Below are positions 16,956-25,974 of a DNA stretch of 64,000 nt, in pieces. Every line of letters starts with the position of its first letter. The stretch's first letter is position 1. The stretch covers positions 16,803 to 80,802 of the forward strand of contig JAQXQE010000017.1 of assembly GCA_029101005.1 (NCBI GenBank), written 5' to 3'. Under the pieces are notes generated by a model that saw only the letters and a program-made list of their open reading frames with translations, was not told the DNA's origin and searched no databases. The position numbers were made by a program, and so were the translations under genes. The DNA comes from Bacillota bacterium (lineage in GTDB: Bacteria; Bacillota; Clostridia; Peptostreptococcales; Anaerovoracaceae).

Positions 16956-17960
16956 ATGTTAGTAACTGCAGTACTATTCGTACTTATGCTACTCATCCTT
17001 GTAATTCCGCATGAGTTCGGTCACATGATTGTGGCTAAGATGTGCGGTGTGCAGGTTAATGAGTTCTCGGTGGGCATGGGCCCGCTGATATATCAGAAGC
17101 AAAAAGGAGAGACGATGTATTCGATACGCCTCCTTCCGCTCGGAGGTTTCTGCGCGATGGAAGGTGAAGACGAAGACAGCGACAATCCTAGAGCATTCAA
17201 TAACAAGACGGCAGCTCAGAAGATTGCAATTCTTCTTGCTGGGGTATTCATGAATGTGGTGATTGCTATACTCGTATGCATTATCACATTCACAGCGGCA
17301 GGAATAGCTGTCAACACAATTGATACTGTAGCTGACGGTTCACCTGCAGCAGTAGCAGGACTTGAGGCTGGAGACAAGATTATCGAGGTTGACGGCCAGA
17401 AGGTCAGCAGATGGTCTGATACAGTTCTCGCAATCGCTGAATACCAGGAGGGTGATAAACTTGAGATGACAGTTCAAAGAGACAATCAGCTCAAGACAGT
17501 ATTTATTGTGCCGGAATTCAACGAAGAGGTTCAAAGATACACAATCGGCATTACAGCTGGAGTATCGCACAATATCATTCAGACGGTGCCTTATGGTGTC
17601 TACTACACCAAGCAGCTGAACAAAGTGATGATAGAGTCATTCAAGATGCTCTTCACAGGCAAGGTGTCGAAGGATGAGTTATCTGGACCTGTTGGACTAG
17701 TTAAGATCGTAGATCAGACTAAGGCGAATTACACTTCATACCTGCTGCTTCTGGCTCTGGTAAGCCTTAACCTTGCTATATTCAATATTCTGCCATTTCC
17801 AGCTCTTGATGGAGGAAGAATTCTCTTCGTGCTGATAAGACTGGTAACGGGTAATGCAATCTCGGACGAGATGGAGGGAACAGTCCACACGATTGGAATG
17901 CTACTTCTTCTCGGACTGTTCGTGTTCATAACATTCAACGATATTCTCAATTTTTTCTAA
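16956..17960 (+). CDS. rseP: Site-2 intramembrane metalloprotease (RseP/RasP type)
   Basis: 334-residue membrane zinc protease of family M50. HEFGH (about residues 19-23) in the first helix is the zinc site; a PDZ domain sits at about residues 118-195 (GSPAAVAGLEAGDKIIEVDGQKV); and NILPFPALDGGRILF is the second catalytic motif (Asp). Such proteases cleave anti-sigma factors and remnant signal peptides inside the membrane. The ATG abuts the dxr stop with no spacer. The position between dxr and polC is conserved in Firmicutes. No anti-sigma target is in the window. Confidence 0.94.
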   Translation: MLVTAVLFVLMLLILVIPHEFGHMIVAKMCGVQVNEFSVGMGPLIYQKQKGETMYSIRLLPLGGFCAMEGEDEDSDNPRAFNNKTAAQKIAILLAGVFMNVVIAILVCIITFTAAGIAVNTIDTVADGSPAAVAGLEAGDKIIEVDGQKVSRWSDTVLAIAEYQEGDKLEMTVQRDNQLKTVFIVPEFNEEVQRYTIGITAGVSHNIIQTVPYGVYYTKQLNKVMIESFKMLFTGKVSKDELSGPVGLVKIVDQTKANYTSYLLLLALVSLNLAIFNILPFPALDGGRILFVLIRLVTGNAISDEMEGTVHTIGMLLLLGLFVFITFNDILNFF

Positions 17961-17975
17961 TTGCAGGAGACTGAT

Positions 17976-19037
17976 ATGACTTTAAGTGTAAATTGCGGTG
18001 GCGTACAGATTGGTGGCGGTGCTCCAGTATCAATTCAGTCTATGACTAATGTCGACACAAGAGATACCAAGGCACTTCTCAGACAGATTGATGAGCTTGC
18101 TGATGCAGGTTGTCAAATCATAAGAGCGGCTGTTCCAGATATGGAGGCAGCTGAGTCGTTTGCGCGTGCCAAGAAGGAAGCTAAGATACCAATGGTTGCC
18201 GATATTCATTTCGATTACAAGCTCGCTCTCGCTTCAATAGAGGGTGGTGCAGATAAGATCAGAATTAACCCTGGTAATATCGGAAGCATTGAGAATGTAC
18301 GCAAGGTTGTAGATGCTGCAAAGGAGAGAAATATACCTATCAGAGTTGGTGTTAATTCTGGCTCGCTTCAGACGGATATCAGAGAGAAGTACAACGGAGT
18401 GACTGCTGCAGCTCTTGCTGAGAGCGGACTGGCAACACTCAAGATTATCGAGGATATCGGATATGATCAGCTCGTAGTATCCATCAAATCATCTGATGTT
18501 AAGATGAATTATGATGCACATATGATGCTCAAGGATATGACTGATCATCCTATACACATCGGTATTACCGAATCTGGTACACCCGAGAATGGTAAACTAA
18601 AGTCTGCAGTAGGAATTGGAAGCCTGCTCCTCGCTGGAGTGGGAGATACTATGCGTGTATCCCTTACAGATAATCCTGTTAACGAGGTTATCTGGGCTAG
18701 ACGCATTCTTGAGACAGTAGGTCTCAGGGAGAAGAGCTTTGAGATTGTCTCATGTCCTACATGCGGAAGAACAGAGATTGATCTGATTGGTCTTGCACTC
18801 GAGGCAGAGGCGAGACTTGCGAAGATTGGAGAGATTAGAGCTGCTCAGGGCAAGAAGCCTCTCAAGGTTGCAGTTATGGGCTGTGCGGTTAACGGACCGG
18901 GAGAGTCAAGAGAGGCTGACTATGGAATTGCTGGAGGAAGAGGGGAAGGACTTGTCTTCGCTCACGGCGAGATTATCGAGAAGGTACCTGAAGAGCAGCT
19001 TATCGATAGATTATTGGAGATAATTGCGAATGATTAA
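17976..19037 (+). CDS. ispG: 4-hydroxy-3-methylbut-2-enyl diphosphate synthase IspG
   Basis: Iron-sulfur enzyme converting MEcPP to HMBPP in the MEP pathway. 353 aa from the ATG at 17976. The track's TTG at 17961 lies on top of the AGGAGA ribosome-binding site, so I reject it. APVSIQSMTNVDTRD near the start and the TIM-barrel segment DIHFDYKLA are typical. The [4Fe-4S] ligands are in SCPTCGRTEIDL (CxxC, about residues 258-261) and GCAVNGPGE (about 293-301). It overlaps polC by 8 bases. Confidence 0.96.
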   Translation: MTLSVNCGGVQIGGGAPVSIQSMTNVDTRDTKALLRQIDELADAGCQIIRAAVPDMEAAESFARAKKEAKIPMVADIHFDYKLALASIEGGADKIRINPGNIGSIENVRKVVDAAKERNIPIRVGVNSGSLQTDIREKYNGVTAAALAESGLATLKIIEDIGYDQLVVSIKSSDVKMNYDAHMMLKDMTDHPIHIGITESGTPENGKLKSAVGIGSLLLAGVGDTMRVSLTDNPVNEVIWARRILETVGLREKSFEIVSCPTCGRTEIDLIGLALEAEARLAKIGEIRAAQGKKPLKVAVMGCAVNGPGESREADYGIAGGRGEGLVFAHGEIIEKVPEEQLIDRLLEIIAND

Positions 19038-22000
19038 ATTTCCTCAGGGATTACTGACAACTGAAGAACTTGTGCAGGCATCCGGGCTCAAAGTCAATGA
19101 TATTGATATTGAGCTCAAGGATGTCGCACTCGACAAGAAGAGCATGGTGTTGATTATCTACATCAGGCTCAATTTTGTGTTGAGCGCAAGATATGAGAAC
19201 ATCCTCAGAAGAAGAATCACTGATATGGTCGGACCAGTTAAGGACATTCGCTTTGACTATATGTACGACTTCCCTAAGCCAGCTGAGCACTCAGCACCAG
19301 CTCAGGAGAGTAGACCTCAGTGGAATGGTGGCGGCGGTGGCTACAGAAGAAAGCAGGATAATGTCAGAACTGGAGATGCGATAATCGGTCGTGACTTCAG
19401 CGATGCACCGATAGCTTACGATGCGGCGCTGGAGAAGGTAGGAAGCAAGGACGCCTGCGTCGTAGAAGGCGAACTTTTTGCAATGGAAGAGAAGCCTATC
19501 AGAAATGACAGAACTCTTCTTACTATCGCAATCGCAGATAAGTCGAGAACTCTTTGTGCGAAGGCATTCATGGACGAAGATGGCCTTGCGTACTTCAAAG
19601 AGAAGGTCAAGGATGGTGACAGAATCAGAATCAAGGGCAGCATGGAGTATGACACCTATGCGAATATGCCTGCGCTTATGATTAAGTCACTCAAGAAGGC
19701 TGAGGGCAAAGCTCAGAAAGAAGATAATTATCCTAATGGCCGCAGAGTTGAGCTTCATATTCACAGTAAGTTCAGTGATAATGATGGCTTCAACGAAGTA
19801 GCTGATATTGTTAAGACTGCTGCTCGCTGGGGACAGCCTGCAGTTGCAATTACTGATCACGGTGTAGTTCAGGGCTTCCCTGATGCGGCGAATGCAGCGA
19901 AGAAGCTCAAGAAGAGCAAGGATATCGACATCAAGGTAATCTTCGGACTGGAGGGATATCTTTTCCCTGACGAAGATGCGAAGAGAGAAGACGGCACGAT
20001 TGATATTAAGAAGCACGGTACATACCACATCATCCTTCTTGCTAAGAACAAGACTGGTCTTAAGAATCTGTACAAGCTTGTATCGTTCTCACACATAGAT
20101 TACTTCTACAGAAGACCGAGAATTCCTCGTTCGGTGCTCGAGGAGCATAGAGAGGGTCTGATTATCGGAAGTGCCTGCGAGGCGGGCGAGCTCTATCAGG
20201 CGATTAGACGTGGCGAGGATGAGGAGACGCTGCTTAAGATTGCGGATTTCTACGATTACCTCGAGATTCAGCCGCTTGCGAACAACCAGTTCCTCATCAA
20301 TGAGGGCTATGTCAATGACAGACAGGACCTCGTTGATAACAACCTCAAGATTCTTGAGCTTGCAGATAAGCTCGGTAAGCCTTGTGTTGCGACAACTGAC
20401 TCTCATTATCCTACACAGGATGCGGCTATCTACAGAAATATCATCATGAAGGGTATCGGATTCAAGGATACCGAGTCGGACAATCTCTATATGAGAACAA
20501 CTGAGGAGATGATGAAGGAGTTCTCGTACCTTGGGGACAGGGCTGAAGAGGTTGTAATCACAAATACAAATAAAATTGCAGATATGTGCGAGGTTTTCGA
20601 TCCAGTACCGGATAAGAAGTTCCCTCCTAAGATTGAGGGTGCCGAGGAGAAGCTTCGTAGCAGCTGCTATGAGAAGGCAAAGTCAATATATGGAGATCCT
20701 TTGCCAGAGGTAATCGAGGAGAGACTTGAGGCCGAGCTCGTCCCAATCATTCGAGAGGGATATGCCGTGATGTACGTTGCGGCTCAGCTGCTCGTAGCGA
20801 AGTCAATGTCAGATGGATACCTCGTAGGAAGCCGAGGTTCTGTTGGTTCATCATTTGCGGCGACAATGGCAGGAATTACTGAGGTTAACCCTCTTGATCC
20901 GCACTATGTCTGCCCTGAGTGCAAATACCTCGAATTCGGTGACCTCAACCAGTACGACTGCGGTTTCGATATGCCTGAGAAGAACTGCCCTAAGTGCGGT
21001 GCTAGACTTCACAAGGATGGACTGGCTATTCCTTTCGCGACCTTCCTTGGATTCAAGGGCGACAAGGAGCCTGATATCGACCTTAATTTCGCCGGTGAGT
21101 ATCAGCCAATCGCTCATAAGTACGTTGGAACTATCTTCGGAGAGAAGAATGTATATAAAGCGGGTACTGTAGCTACACTGCAGGATAAGACCGCATTCGG
21201 TTACGTTAAGCATTACTTTGATGAGAAGGGAATGAATCCATCGAAGTATGATATAGATTATCTGGTAAAAGGTTGTGTAGGCGTTAAGCGTACGACAGGC
21301 CAGCACCCAGGAGGTATCATCGTCGTGCCAGACGATCACGAGATCTACGAATTCTGTCCTGTTCAGAAGCCTGCCAATAAGGTGGATGTCGACGTAATCA
21401 CAACTCACTTCGACTACCATAAGATTGACCAGAACCTTCTTAAACTTGATATACTCGGACACGATGCTCCGCAGCTCCTGAGACATCTTCAGAACCTGAC
21501 AGGAGTGGAGCCGATGAGCATTCCTTTCGATGATCCTGAGACACTTAGCATCTTCACTTCACTTGATGCTCTCAAGATCAAGAATCCGGATTATCAGTTC
21601 ACTCACGGAACATATGCTATCCCTGAGTTCGGAACGAACTTCACACGAGGAATGCTTGACGATATCAAGCCTAAGACAGTATCTGCTCTCATCAAGATGT
21701 CAGGATTCTCACACGGAACTCTCGTATGGCAGGGTAATGGTCAGGATCTTCTTCTCAAGGATGAGAGACTTAAGGATGTAATCAAGGGCGAGGACATCAC
21801 AATCGATGACCTCATCTCAAGCCGAGACGATATCATGCGTTACCTGATTCTTCACGGCATTGATAAGAGTGAATCCTTCAAGATCATGGAGAAGGTAAGA
21901 AAGAACAAGGTTCTGACAGAAGAGGAGCTTGAGCTTATGAAGAGTCATGGAGTACCAGACTGGTATATCTGGTCATGTGAGACTCTGACTTATCTCTTCC

Positions 22001-22527
22001 CTCGTGCCCACGCATCGGCCTACGTAATGATGTCGATTCGTATGGCATGGTTCAAGATTAATCATCCAGCGGCATTCTATGCTGCATACTTCACATCTAA
22101 GGTTGATGACTTCGATGCTGAGGCAATCTACGGCGGATATGATGGAGTAATGGCTAAGATCAAGGAGATTCAGGAGCTCGGTAATGCTGCAACTGCGAAG
22201 CAGAGGACTACACTCATCGTTCTTGAGGTAATGTATGAGATGTTATCAAGAGGCTATGAATTCGCTGAGCCTGAGCTTGGAGTATCGCATCCAACTAACT
22301 TCATTGTTGTAGATGGTAAAGTTAAGCTTCCATTTATGGCAATTCAGGGTGTTGGAAGGACTGCTGCAGAGTCGATTGCTGAGGCATATAAGGAGAAGGA
22401 CTTCTTCACACTCGATGATGTGTGCCAGAGAACTAAGCTTTCGGCTAGCAATATCGAGGATCTGAAGCGCCACGGCATGTTCACAGAACTGCCAGAGTCA
22501 GCACAGATGAGCATTTTTGATTTCTAG
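19030..22527 (+). CDS. polC: DNA polymerase III alpha subunit PolC lacking the exonuclease domain
   Basis: Replicative polymerase of Firmicutes. Seen: short N-terminal region with a Gly-rich linker (about residues 95-105), OB domain (about 115-230), PHP domain starting VELHIHSKFSDNDG (about 240), a four-Cys zinc module (CPEC…CPKCG, about 627-655), the catalytic PDIDLNF (about 680) and a C-terminal clamp-binding QMSIFDF. The 1165-residue length is about 270 short of Bacillus PolC. The DEDD 3'-5' exonuclease normally inserted in the PHP domain is missing: GLEGYLFPDED runs through a 14-residue acidic link into HIILLAKNKTGLKNL. The PHP residues look intact. I chose the ATG at 19030 over the TTG at 19024. 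Confidence 0.95.
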   Translation: MIKFPQGLLTTEELVQASGLKVNDIDIELKDVALDKKSMVLIIYIRLNFVLSARYENILRRRITDMVGPVKDIRFDYMYDFPKPAEHSAPAQESRPQWNGGGGGYRRKQDNVRTGDAIIGRDFSDAPIAYDAALEKVGSKDACVVEGELFAMEEKPIRNDRTLLTIAIADKSRTLCAKAFMDEDGLAYFKEKVKDGDRIRIKGSMEYDTYANMPALMIKSLKKAEGKAQKEDNYPNGRRVELHIHSKFSDNDGFNEVADIVKTAARWGQPAVAITDHGVVQGFPDAANAAKKLKKSKDIDIKVIFGLEGYLFPDEDAKREDGTIDIKKHGTYHIILLAKNKTGLKNLYKLVSFSHIDYFYRRPRIPRSVLEEHREGLIIGSACEAGELYQAIRRGEDEETLLKIADFYDYLEIQPLANNQFLINEGYVNDRQDLVDNNLKILELADKLGKPCVATTDSHYPTQDAAIYRNIIMKGIGFKDTESDNLYMRTTEEMMKEFSYLGDRAEEVVITNTNKIADMCEVFDPVPDKKFPPKIEGAEEKLRSSCYEKAKSIYGDPLPEVIEERLEAELVPIIREGYAVMYVAAQLLVAKSMSDGYLVGSRGSVGSSFAATMAGITEVNPLDPHYVCPECKYLEFGDLNQYDCGFDMPEKNCPKCGARLHKDGLAIPFATFLGFKGDKEPDIDLNFAGEYQPIAHKYVGTIFGEKNVYKAGTVATLQDKTAFGYVKHYFDEKGMNPSKYDIDYLVKGCVGVKRTTGQHPGGIIVVPDDHEIYEFCPVQKPANKVDVDVITTHFDYHKIDQNLLKLDILGHDAPQLLRHLQNLTGVEPMSIPFDDPETLSIFTSLDALKIKNPDYQFTHGTYAIPEFGTNFTRGMLDDIKPKTVSALIKMSGFSHGTLVWQGNGQDLLLKDERLKDVIKGEDITIDDLISSRDDIMRYLILHGIDKSESFKIMEKVRKNKVLTEEELELMKSHGVPDWYIWSCETLTYLFPRAHASAYVMMSIRMAWFKINHPAAFYAAYFTSKVDDFDAEAIYGGYDGVMAKIKEIQELGNAATAKQRTTLIVLEVMYEMLSRGYEFAEPELGVSHPTNFIVVDGKVKLPFMAIQGVGRTAAESIAEAYKEKDFFTLDDVCQRTKLSASNIEDLKRHGMFTELPESAQMSIFDF

Positions 22528-22553
22528 ATATATAACAATGGCAGGTAATTGAT

Positions 22554-23795
22554 ATGGAATTATATTTACCGATTATTCTTGATGGCGCTACTGGAAGCCA
22601 GCTCGCAAGATGCGGATATGACGGCAAGACCTGTGCAGAGAAGTGGACTGTAGATAATCCGGATTCTGTACTCTGGCTTCACGATGCATATGCGTCAGCT
22701 GGTTCGGATATTGTTTATGCACCGACATTCCAGGCAAATGAAGCAAAGCTTGCGGAGGCTGGTTATGCAGGCTTCACTGACGAATGCAACAAGATTCTTG
22801 TTGGCCTTTCAAAGAAGGCTGTTGATGGAAGATGCTATGTTGCAGGAGATATCTCGCCAATCGGCAAGTTCATCGAGCCACTCGGAGAATCAAGTTTTGA
22901 TGAGATTCACGACATATACCTCGGCCAGATTAAGGCTCAGGACGAGGCTGGTGTAGAACTCTTTGCTGTAGAGACGCAGATGACTGTTCCTGAGGCAAGA
23001 GCAGCTTTTCTCGCTGCAAGAAGCATAGGAGATAAGCCTATATTTGTCAGCTTTACAGTTAATGATGAAGGCAAGACTCTGACTGGAACGGATATCACTG
23101 CTGCGCTCGTAATCTTCCAGGCTATGGGAGCTGCGGCATTTGGAATTAACTGCTCAGCAGGACCAGATATGGTTCTTAAGCAGATTAAGAGATTAGCTGA
23201 ACTCAATGAGATTCCTCTGATTGCTAAACCTAACGCAGGTCTTCCGGAGATCATTGATGGCAAGACTGTATATAATTGTCCACCTGAAGAATTTGCTTCA
23301 TTCGTTCCAGAACTCGCTGCTAATGGAGTTGGAATCTTCGGCGGATGCTGCGGAACTACTGAAGACCACATTGCTGCACTATATAAAGTAACTAGAGATA
23401 TCGAGATTAAGAATCCTATTCTCGTTGAAGACAGATTCCCAGGCATGCTTGTAGGAGCTACTGAGAAGAAGGTATGGATGCTTCCAGAGGGAAGTGTATG
23501 TGAATACTGGCTCGATTGCGATGCATCAATTGAGACAAAGCTCGATGATGCCCTTGAAGCTAAGACTGAGGTTCTCGGAATCAGAATTGCTGATGAGGCA
23601 TCACTTGCAATCTTCGAGAAGATTCAGGGTTTAATCAGTCTGCCACTCTGCATCGAGGCTGATGATGCAGCTGTTCTCGATAGAGCACTTAGACTCTATC
23701 AGGGAATTGCTATGTACAGAAGCGCACTCGATGAGGTAACAGCATCAGAGATTGCGAACTTGTACGGAGCAATCAGAGAGGGGGACAGAAGATGA
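22554..23795 (+). CDS. Homocysteine S-methyltransferase subunit of a corrinoid system
   Basis: 413-residue protein whose first ~290 residues match the MetH/BHMT homocysteine-binding barrel: LDGATGSQL at the start, and the zinc Cys ligands in GINCSAGPDM (about residues 198-207) and GGCCGTT (about 262-268). The last ~120 residues are not part of that barrel. A piece (LPLCIEADDAAVLDRAL) faintly resembles the pterin-domain segment of MetH, but the domain is too short to be a full pterin-binding module. The stop overlaps the next ATG (ATGA), so it is coupled to the methyltransferase-corrinoid protein. Likely role: transfer of the corrinoid-bound methyl to homocysteine, giving methionine. Confidence 0.82.
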   Translation: MELYLPIILDGATGSQLARCGYDGKTCAEKWTVDNPDSVLWLHDAYASAGSDIVYAPTFQANEAKLAEAGYAGFTDECNKILVGLSKKAVDGRCYVAGDISPIGKFIEPLGESSFDEIHDIYLGQIKAQDEAGVELFAVETQMTVPEARAAFLAARSIGDKPIFVSFTVNDEGKTLTGTDITAALVIFQAMGAAAFGINCSAGPDMVLKQIKRLAELNEIPLIAKPNAGLPEIIDGKTVYNCPPEEFASFVPELAANGVGIFGGCCGTTEDHIAALYKVTRDIEIKNPILVEDRFPGMLVGATEKKVWMLPEGSVCEYWLDCDASIETKLDDALEAKTEVLGIRIADEASLAIFEKIQGLISLPLCIEADDAAVLDRALRLYQGIAMYRSALDEVTASEIANLYGAIREGDRR

Positions 23796-25507
23796 AGCCA
23801 GCAGAATTATTTCTCGAGACAATAAAGAAAGGCGGCAAGCCTGAGAGACAGCTCAAACAGTATGAAGCTCTCGGTTTCGTCGGTAATGACCCAATTAACC
23901 TCTACCTCAGAGAGAATGAAGGTCCTGGTAAGGAAGGTGAGGACAAGTGGGGTGTGTATATCATCTATCCTGAAGATGCCCCTGGTAAAACTCCGTATAT
24001 CACGGAGGAGAACAAGGTTCTCAAGGATATCACAAGATGGCGTGACTATGTTCATCTGCCGGACATAGAGACTGCGGCCCTTGGCGACTGGGATGCTCCA
24101 AGAGCTAAGGCTGAAGCAATCAGAGCAGAGGGCAAACTCGCAACTGTTCTGATGGGAACAGGTATCTTCGAGCAGGTTCACTTCCTCATGGGATTCGAGG
24201 ATGCACTTACTGCGCTTATCGAGCATCCAGATGAGATGCACGAACTTATTGAGTGCATAACTGAATACAGAATCAGATATGCTGTGCATATATGTGATAA
24301 GCTTCACCCAGACGTTATTCTCTCGCATGATGACTGGGGAACTAAGAATGCTCTCTTTATGAAACCTGAGATATGGAGGGAATTCTTCAAGGAACCATAC
24401 AGAAGATTCTATGAGGCCATTCGTTCGCGCGATGTAATCGCAATTCACCATGCTGATTCATATCTAGTTCCTATTGTTGAGGATATGGTAGAGATAGGAA
24501 TTCAGGTATGGCAGGGCGTGCTTCCAGAGAACAATGTGCCTAAGCTTCTAAGACAGCTCGATGGTAGAATGGCTCTTATGGGAGGCATCGGCGCCGTTAT
24601 CGACAGATCAGATGTCAAGGAAGATGAAGCAAGAAGATATATCAAGTCAGTTCTCATTGAGTGCTGCAGATACAGCAATTTCATCCCTTGCATCACATAC
24701 GGTGGTCCTGGAACAGTATTCAAATTCGTAGATGGATATATCAACGATGAGATAGATAAGTATAATAATAGGCTCCACATAAGATTCGACCTCGGAAAGC
24801 CAGAAACATCAGCTGATACTTCAAAGATTCTAGGTGTTCAAGCAGAGGCCGACGAAGAAGAGTCTGGAGATATCCTATTTGAGATTGCAAAAGCAGTCGA
24901 GAAGGGACAGGCTTCTAAAGTGGTTAAGCTTCTCGAAAGCGAGGAAGCTAGCGCGCTCGAACCAAAACAGATTCTCGATGAGGCATTGATTGTTGCTATG
25001 AATAAAGTTGGCGAGGACTTCTCTGATGGCGAGGTATTCGTTCCCGAGATGCTACTCGCAGCAAAGGCTATGCAGGCTGCACTTGAGATTCTGAGACCAA
25101 AGATGGTCGATGACAATGCGGAGTCTCTTGGTAAGGCTTGTATTGGAACTGTCAAAGGCGATCTTCACGATATCGGCAAGAACTTAGTTAAGGTAATGAT
25201 GGAAGGATCCGGTATCGAGGTAATCGATCTTGGAACTGATGTATCTGCAGAGAAGTTCGTTCAGACAGTAAAGGATGAGGGCTGCGATATCATCTGCTGC
25301 TCATCACTTCTCACAACAACAGTATGGGAGATGAAGAATGTTGTAGATGCCTGCAAGGATGCGGGAATCAGAGACGATGTTCTCATTATGATAGGCGGTG
25401 CACCTGTTACTCAGCATTTCTGCGAAGAGATTGGAGCAGATATCTACTCGGTGGATGCTGGACAAGCAGCAAAGAAAGCCGTAGAGGTACTCAAGCAGAG
25501 AGCGTAA
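23792..25507 (+). CDS. UroD-family methyltransferase fused to a corrinoid-binding domain
   Basis: 571-residue two-part protein. Residues about 1-340 are a uroporphyrinogen-decarboxylase-type barrel of the kind found in corrinoid methyltransferases (MtaA/CmuA and O-demethylase components), including SHDDWGTKNALFMKPEIWRE. Residues about 355-571 are a MetH-like B12 module: helical cap, then DLHDIGKN (the DxHxxG cobalt-ligand motif, about 455-462), SSLLTTT and GGAPV. True UroD activity is unlikely given the fusion. With the coupled homocysteine gene it forms a methyl-transfer chain: donor to corrinoid to homocysteine. No methyl-THF domain and no reactivation protein are present. The donor is unknown. 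Confidence 0.82.
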   Translation: MKPAELFLETIKKGGKPERQLKQYEALGFVGNDPINLYLRENEGPGKEGEDKWGVYIIYPEDAPGKTPYITEENKVLKDITRWRDYVHLPDIETAALGDWDAPRAKAEAIRAEGKLATVLMGTGIFEQVHFLMGFEDALTALIEHPDEMHELIECITEYRIRYAVHICDKLHPDVILSHDDWGTKNALFMKPEIWREFFKEPYRRFYEAIRSRDVIAIHHADSYLVPIVEDMVEIGIQVWQGVLPENNVPKLLRQLDGRMALMGGIGAVIDRSDVKEDEARRYIKSVLIECCRYSNFIPCITYGGPGTVFKFVDGYINDEIDKYNNRLHIRFDLGKPETSADTSKILGVQAEADEEESGDILFEIAKAVEKGQASKVVKLLESEEASALEPKQILDEALIVAMNKVGEDFSDGEVFVPEMLLAAKAMQAALEILRPKMVDDNAESLGKACIGTVKGDLHDIGKNLVKVMMEGSGIEVIDLGTDVSAEKFVQTVKDEGCDIICCSSLLTTTVWEMKNVVDACKDAGIRDDVLIMIGGAPVTQHFCEEIGADIYSVDAGQAAKKAVEVLKQRA

Positions 25508-25516
25508 CGCATAAGC

Positions 25517-25550
25517 AAGAACTCGCTTCGGCGAGTTCTTTTATATTTTT
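25517..25550 (+). terminator. Intrinsic terminator of the methyltransferase operon
   Basis: AAGAACTCGC / TTCG / GCGAGTTCTT, a perfect 10-bp stem with UUCG loop, then TTATATTTTT. Confidence 0.92.
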
Positions 25551-25561
25551 CCAAAAAAGTA

Positions 25562-25589
25562 TTGCATTATTATGAACATATGATAATAT
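25562..25589 (+). promoter_or_regulatory. Promoter of the zinc-efflux operon
   Basis: TTGCAT, 16-base spacer, TAATAT; its -10 end touches the palindromic operator. Confidence 0.6.
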
Positions 25590-25602
25590 ATTCATATGAA
25601 TA
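25589..25602 (+). promoter_or_regulatory. Probable ArsR/SmtB-type operator
   Basis: TATTCATATGAATA is a perfect 14-bp palindrome directly after the -10. It is nested in an outer ATGAAC…GTTCAT inverted repeat (25572-25611). AT-rich palindromes with TGAA/TTCA arms are typical for zinc or cadmium ArsR-family repressors. The position at the start site, 39 bases before the repressor gene, fits autorepression. Confidence 0.7.
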
Positions 25603-25640
25603 AACGTTCATTTGTTGTTTGAAGGAGAAAGGACAGTTAT

Positions 25641-25961
25641 ATGCCTTACGACAAGACAGACGTATTAATCAGAGATATCGGCGAGGAGGAGCTGCTCGAT
25701 CTGGCGGAGCTCTTTAAGATGTTCTCGGATTCGACTCGAATCAAGATTCTGTATGACCTCTTTGATGGGGAGAAGAATGTCGGTGAGATTTGTGAGGATA
25801 TCGAGATGAACCAATCGGCAGTATCGCATCAGCTTAAGCTTCTGAAGTCGTCCAAACTTGTTACAAGCAGAAGAGAAGGCAAGGCAGTAATCTACTCGCT
25901 GGCTGATGATCACGTTAAGACTATTATTGCGATGGGCAAAGAGCACATCGAAGAAGATTAA
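25641..25961 (+). CDS. ArsR/SmtB-family zinc-responsive repressor
   Basis: 106-residue winged-helix repressor that probably represses its own operon until metal binds. The DNA-reading helix is MNQSAVSHQLKLLKSSKLV. The C-terminal helix holds D-D-H … H-I-E with spacing D-x-H-x10-H-x2-E, exactly the SmtB/CzrA alpha-5 zinc site. The ELCVC-type Cys pair of arsenic or cadmium sensors in the reading helix is missing (only GEICEDI), so Zn(II) or Co(II) is the likely inducer. An operator palindrome lies upstream. It is followed by a small HMA protein and an efflux ATPase with an AGGAGG site between. Confidence 0.92.
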   Translation: MPYDKTDVLIRDIGEEELLDLAELFKMFSDSTRIKILYDLFDGEKNVGEICEDIEMNQSAVSHQLKLLKSSKLVTSRREGKAVIYSLADDHVKTIIAMGKEHIEED

Positions 25962-25974
25962 GGAGGGCCTTACA

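Noticed and set aside
20851-21486. 211-aa minus-strand ORF opposite polC
   Set aside because: Antisense shadow created by codon bias; sequence is low-quality and the + strand encodes the conserved polymerase core.
23807-24451. 214-aa minus-strand ORF opposite the UroD-B12 gene
   Set aside because: Shadow of a well-supported coding region, no ribosome-binding site or recognisable family.
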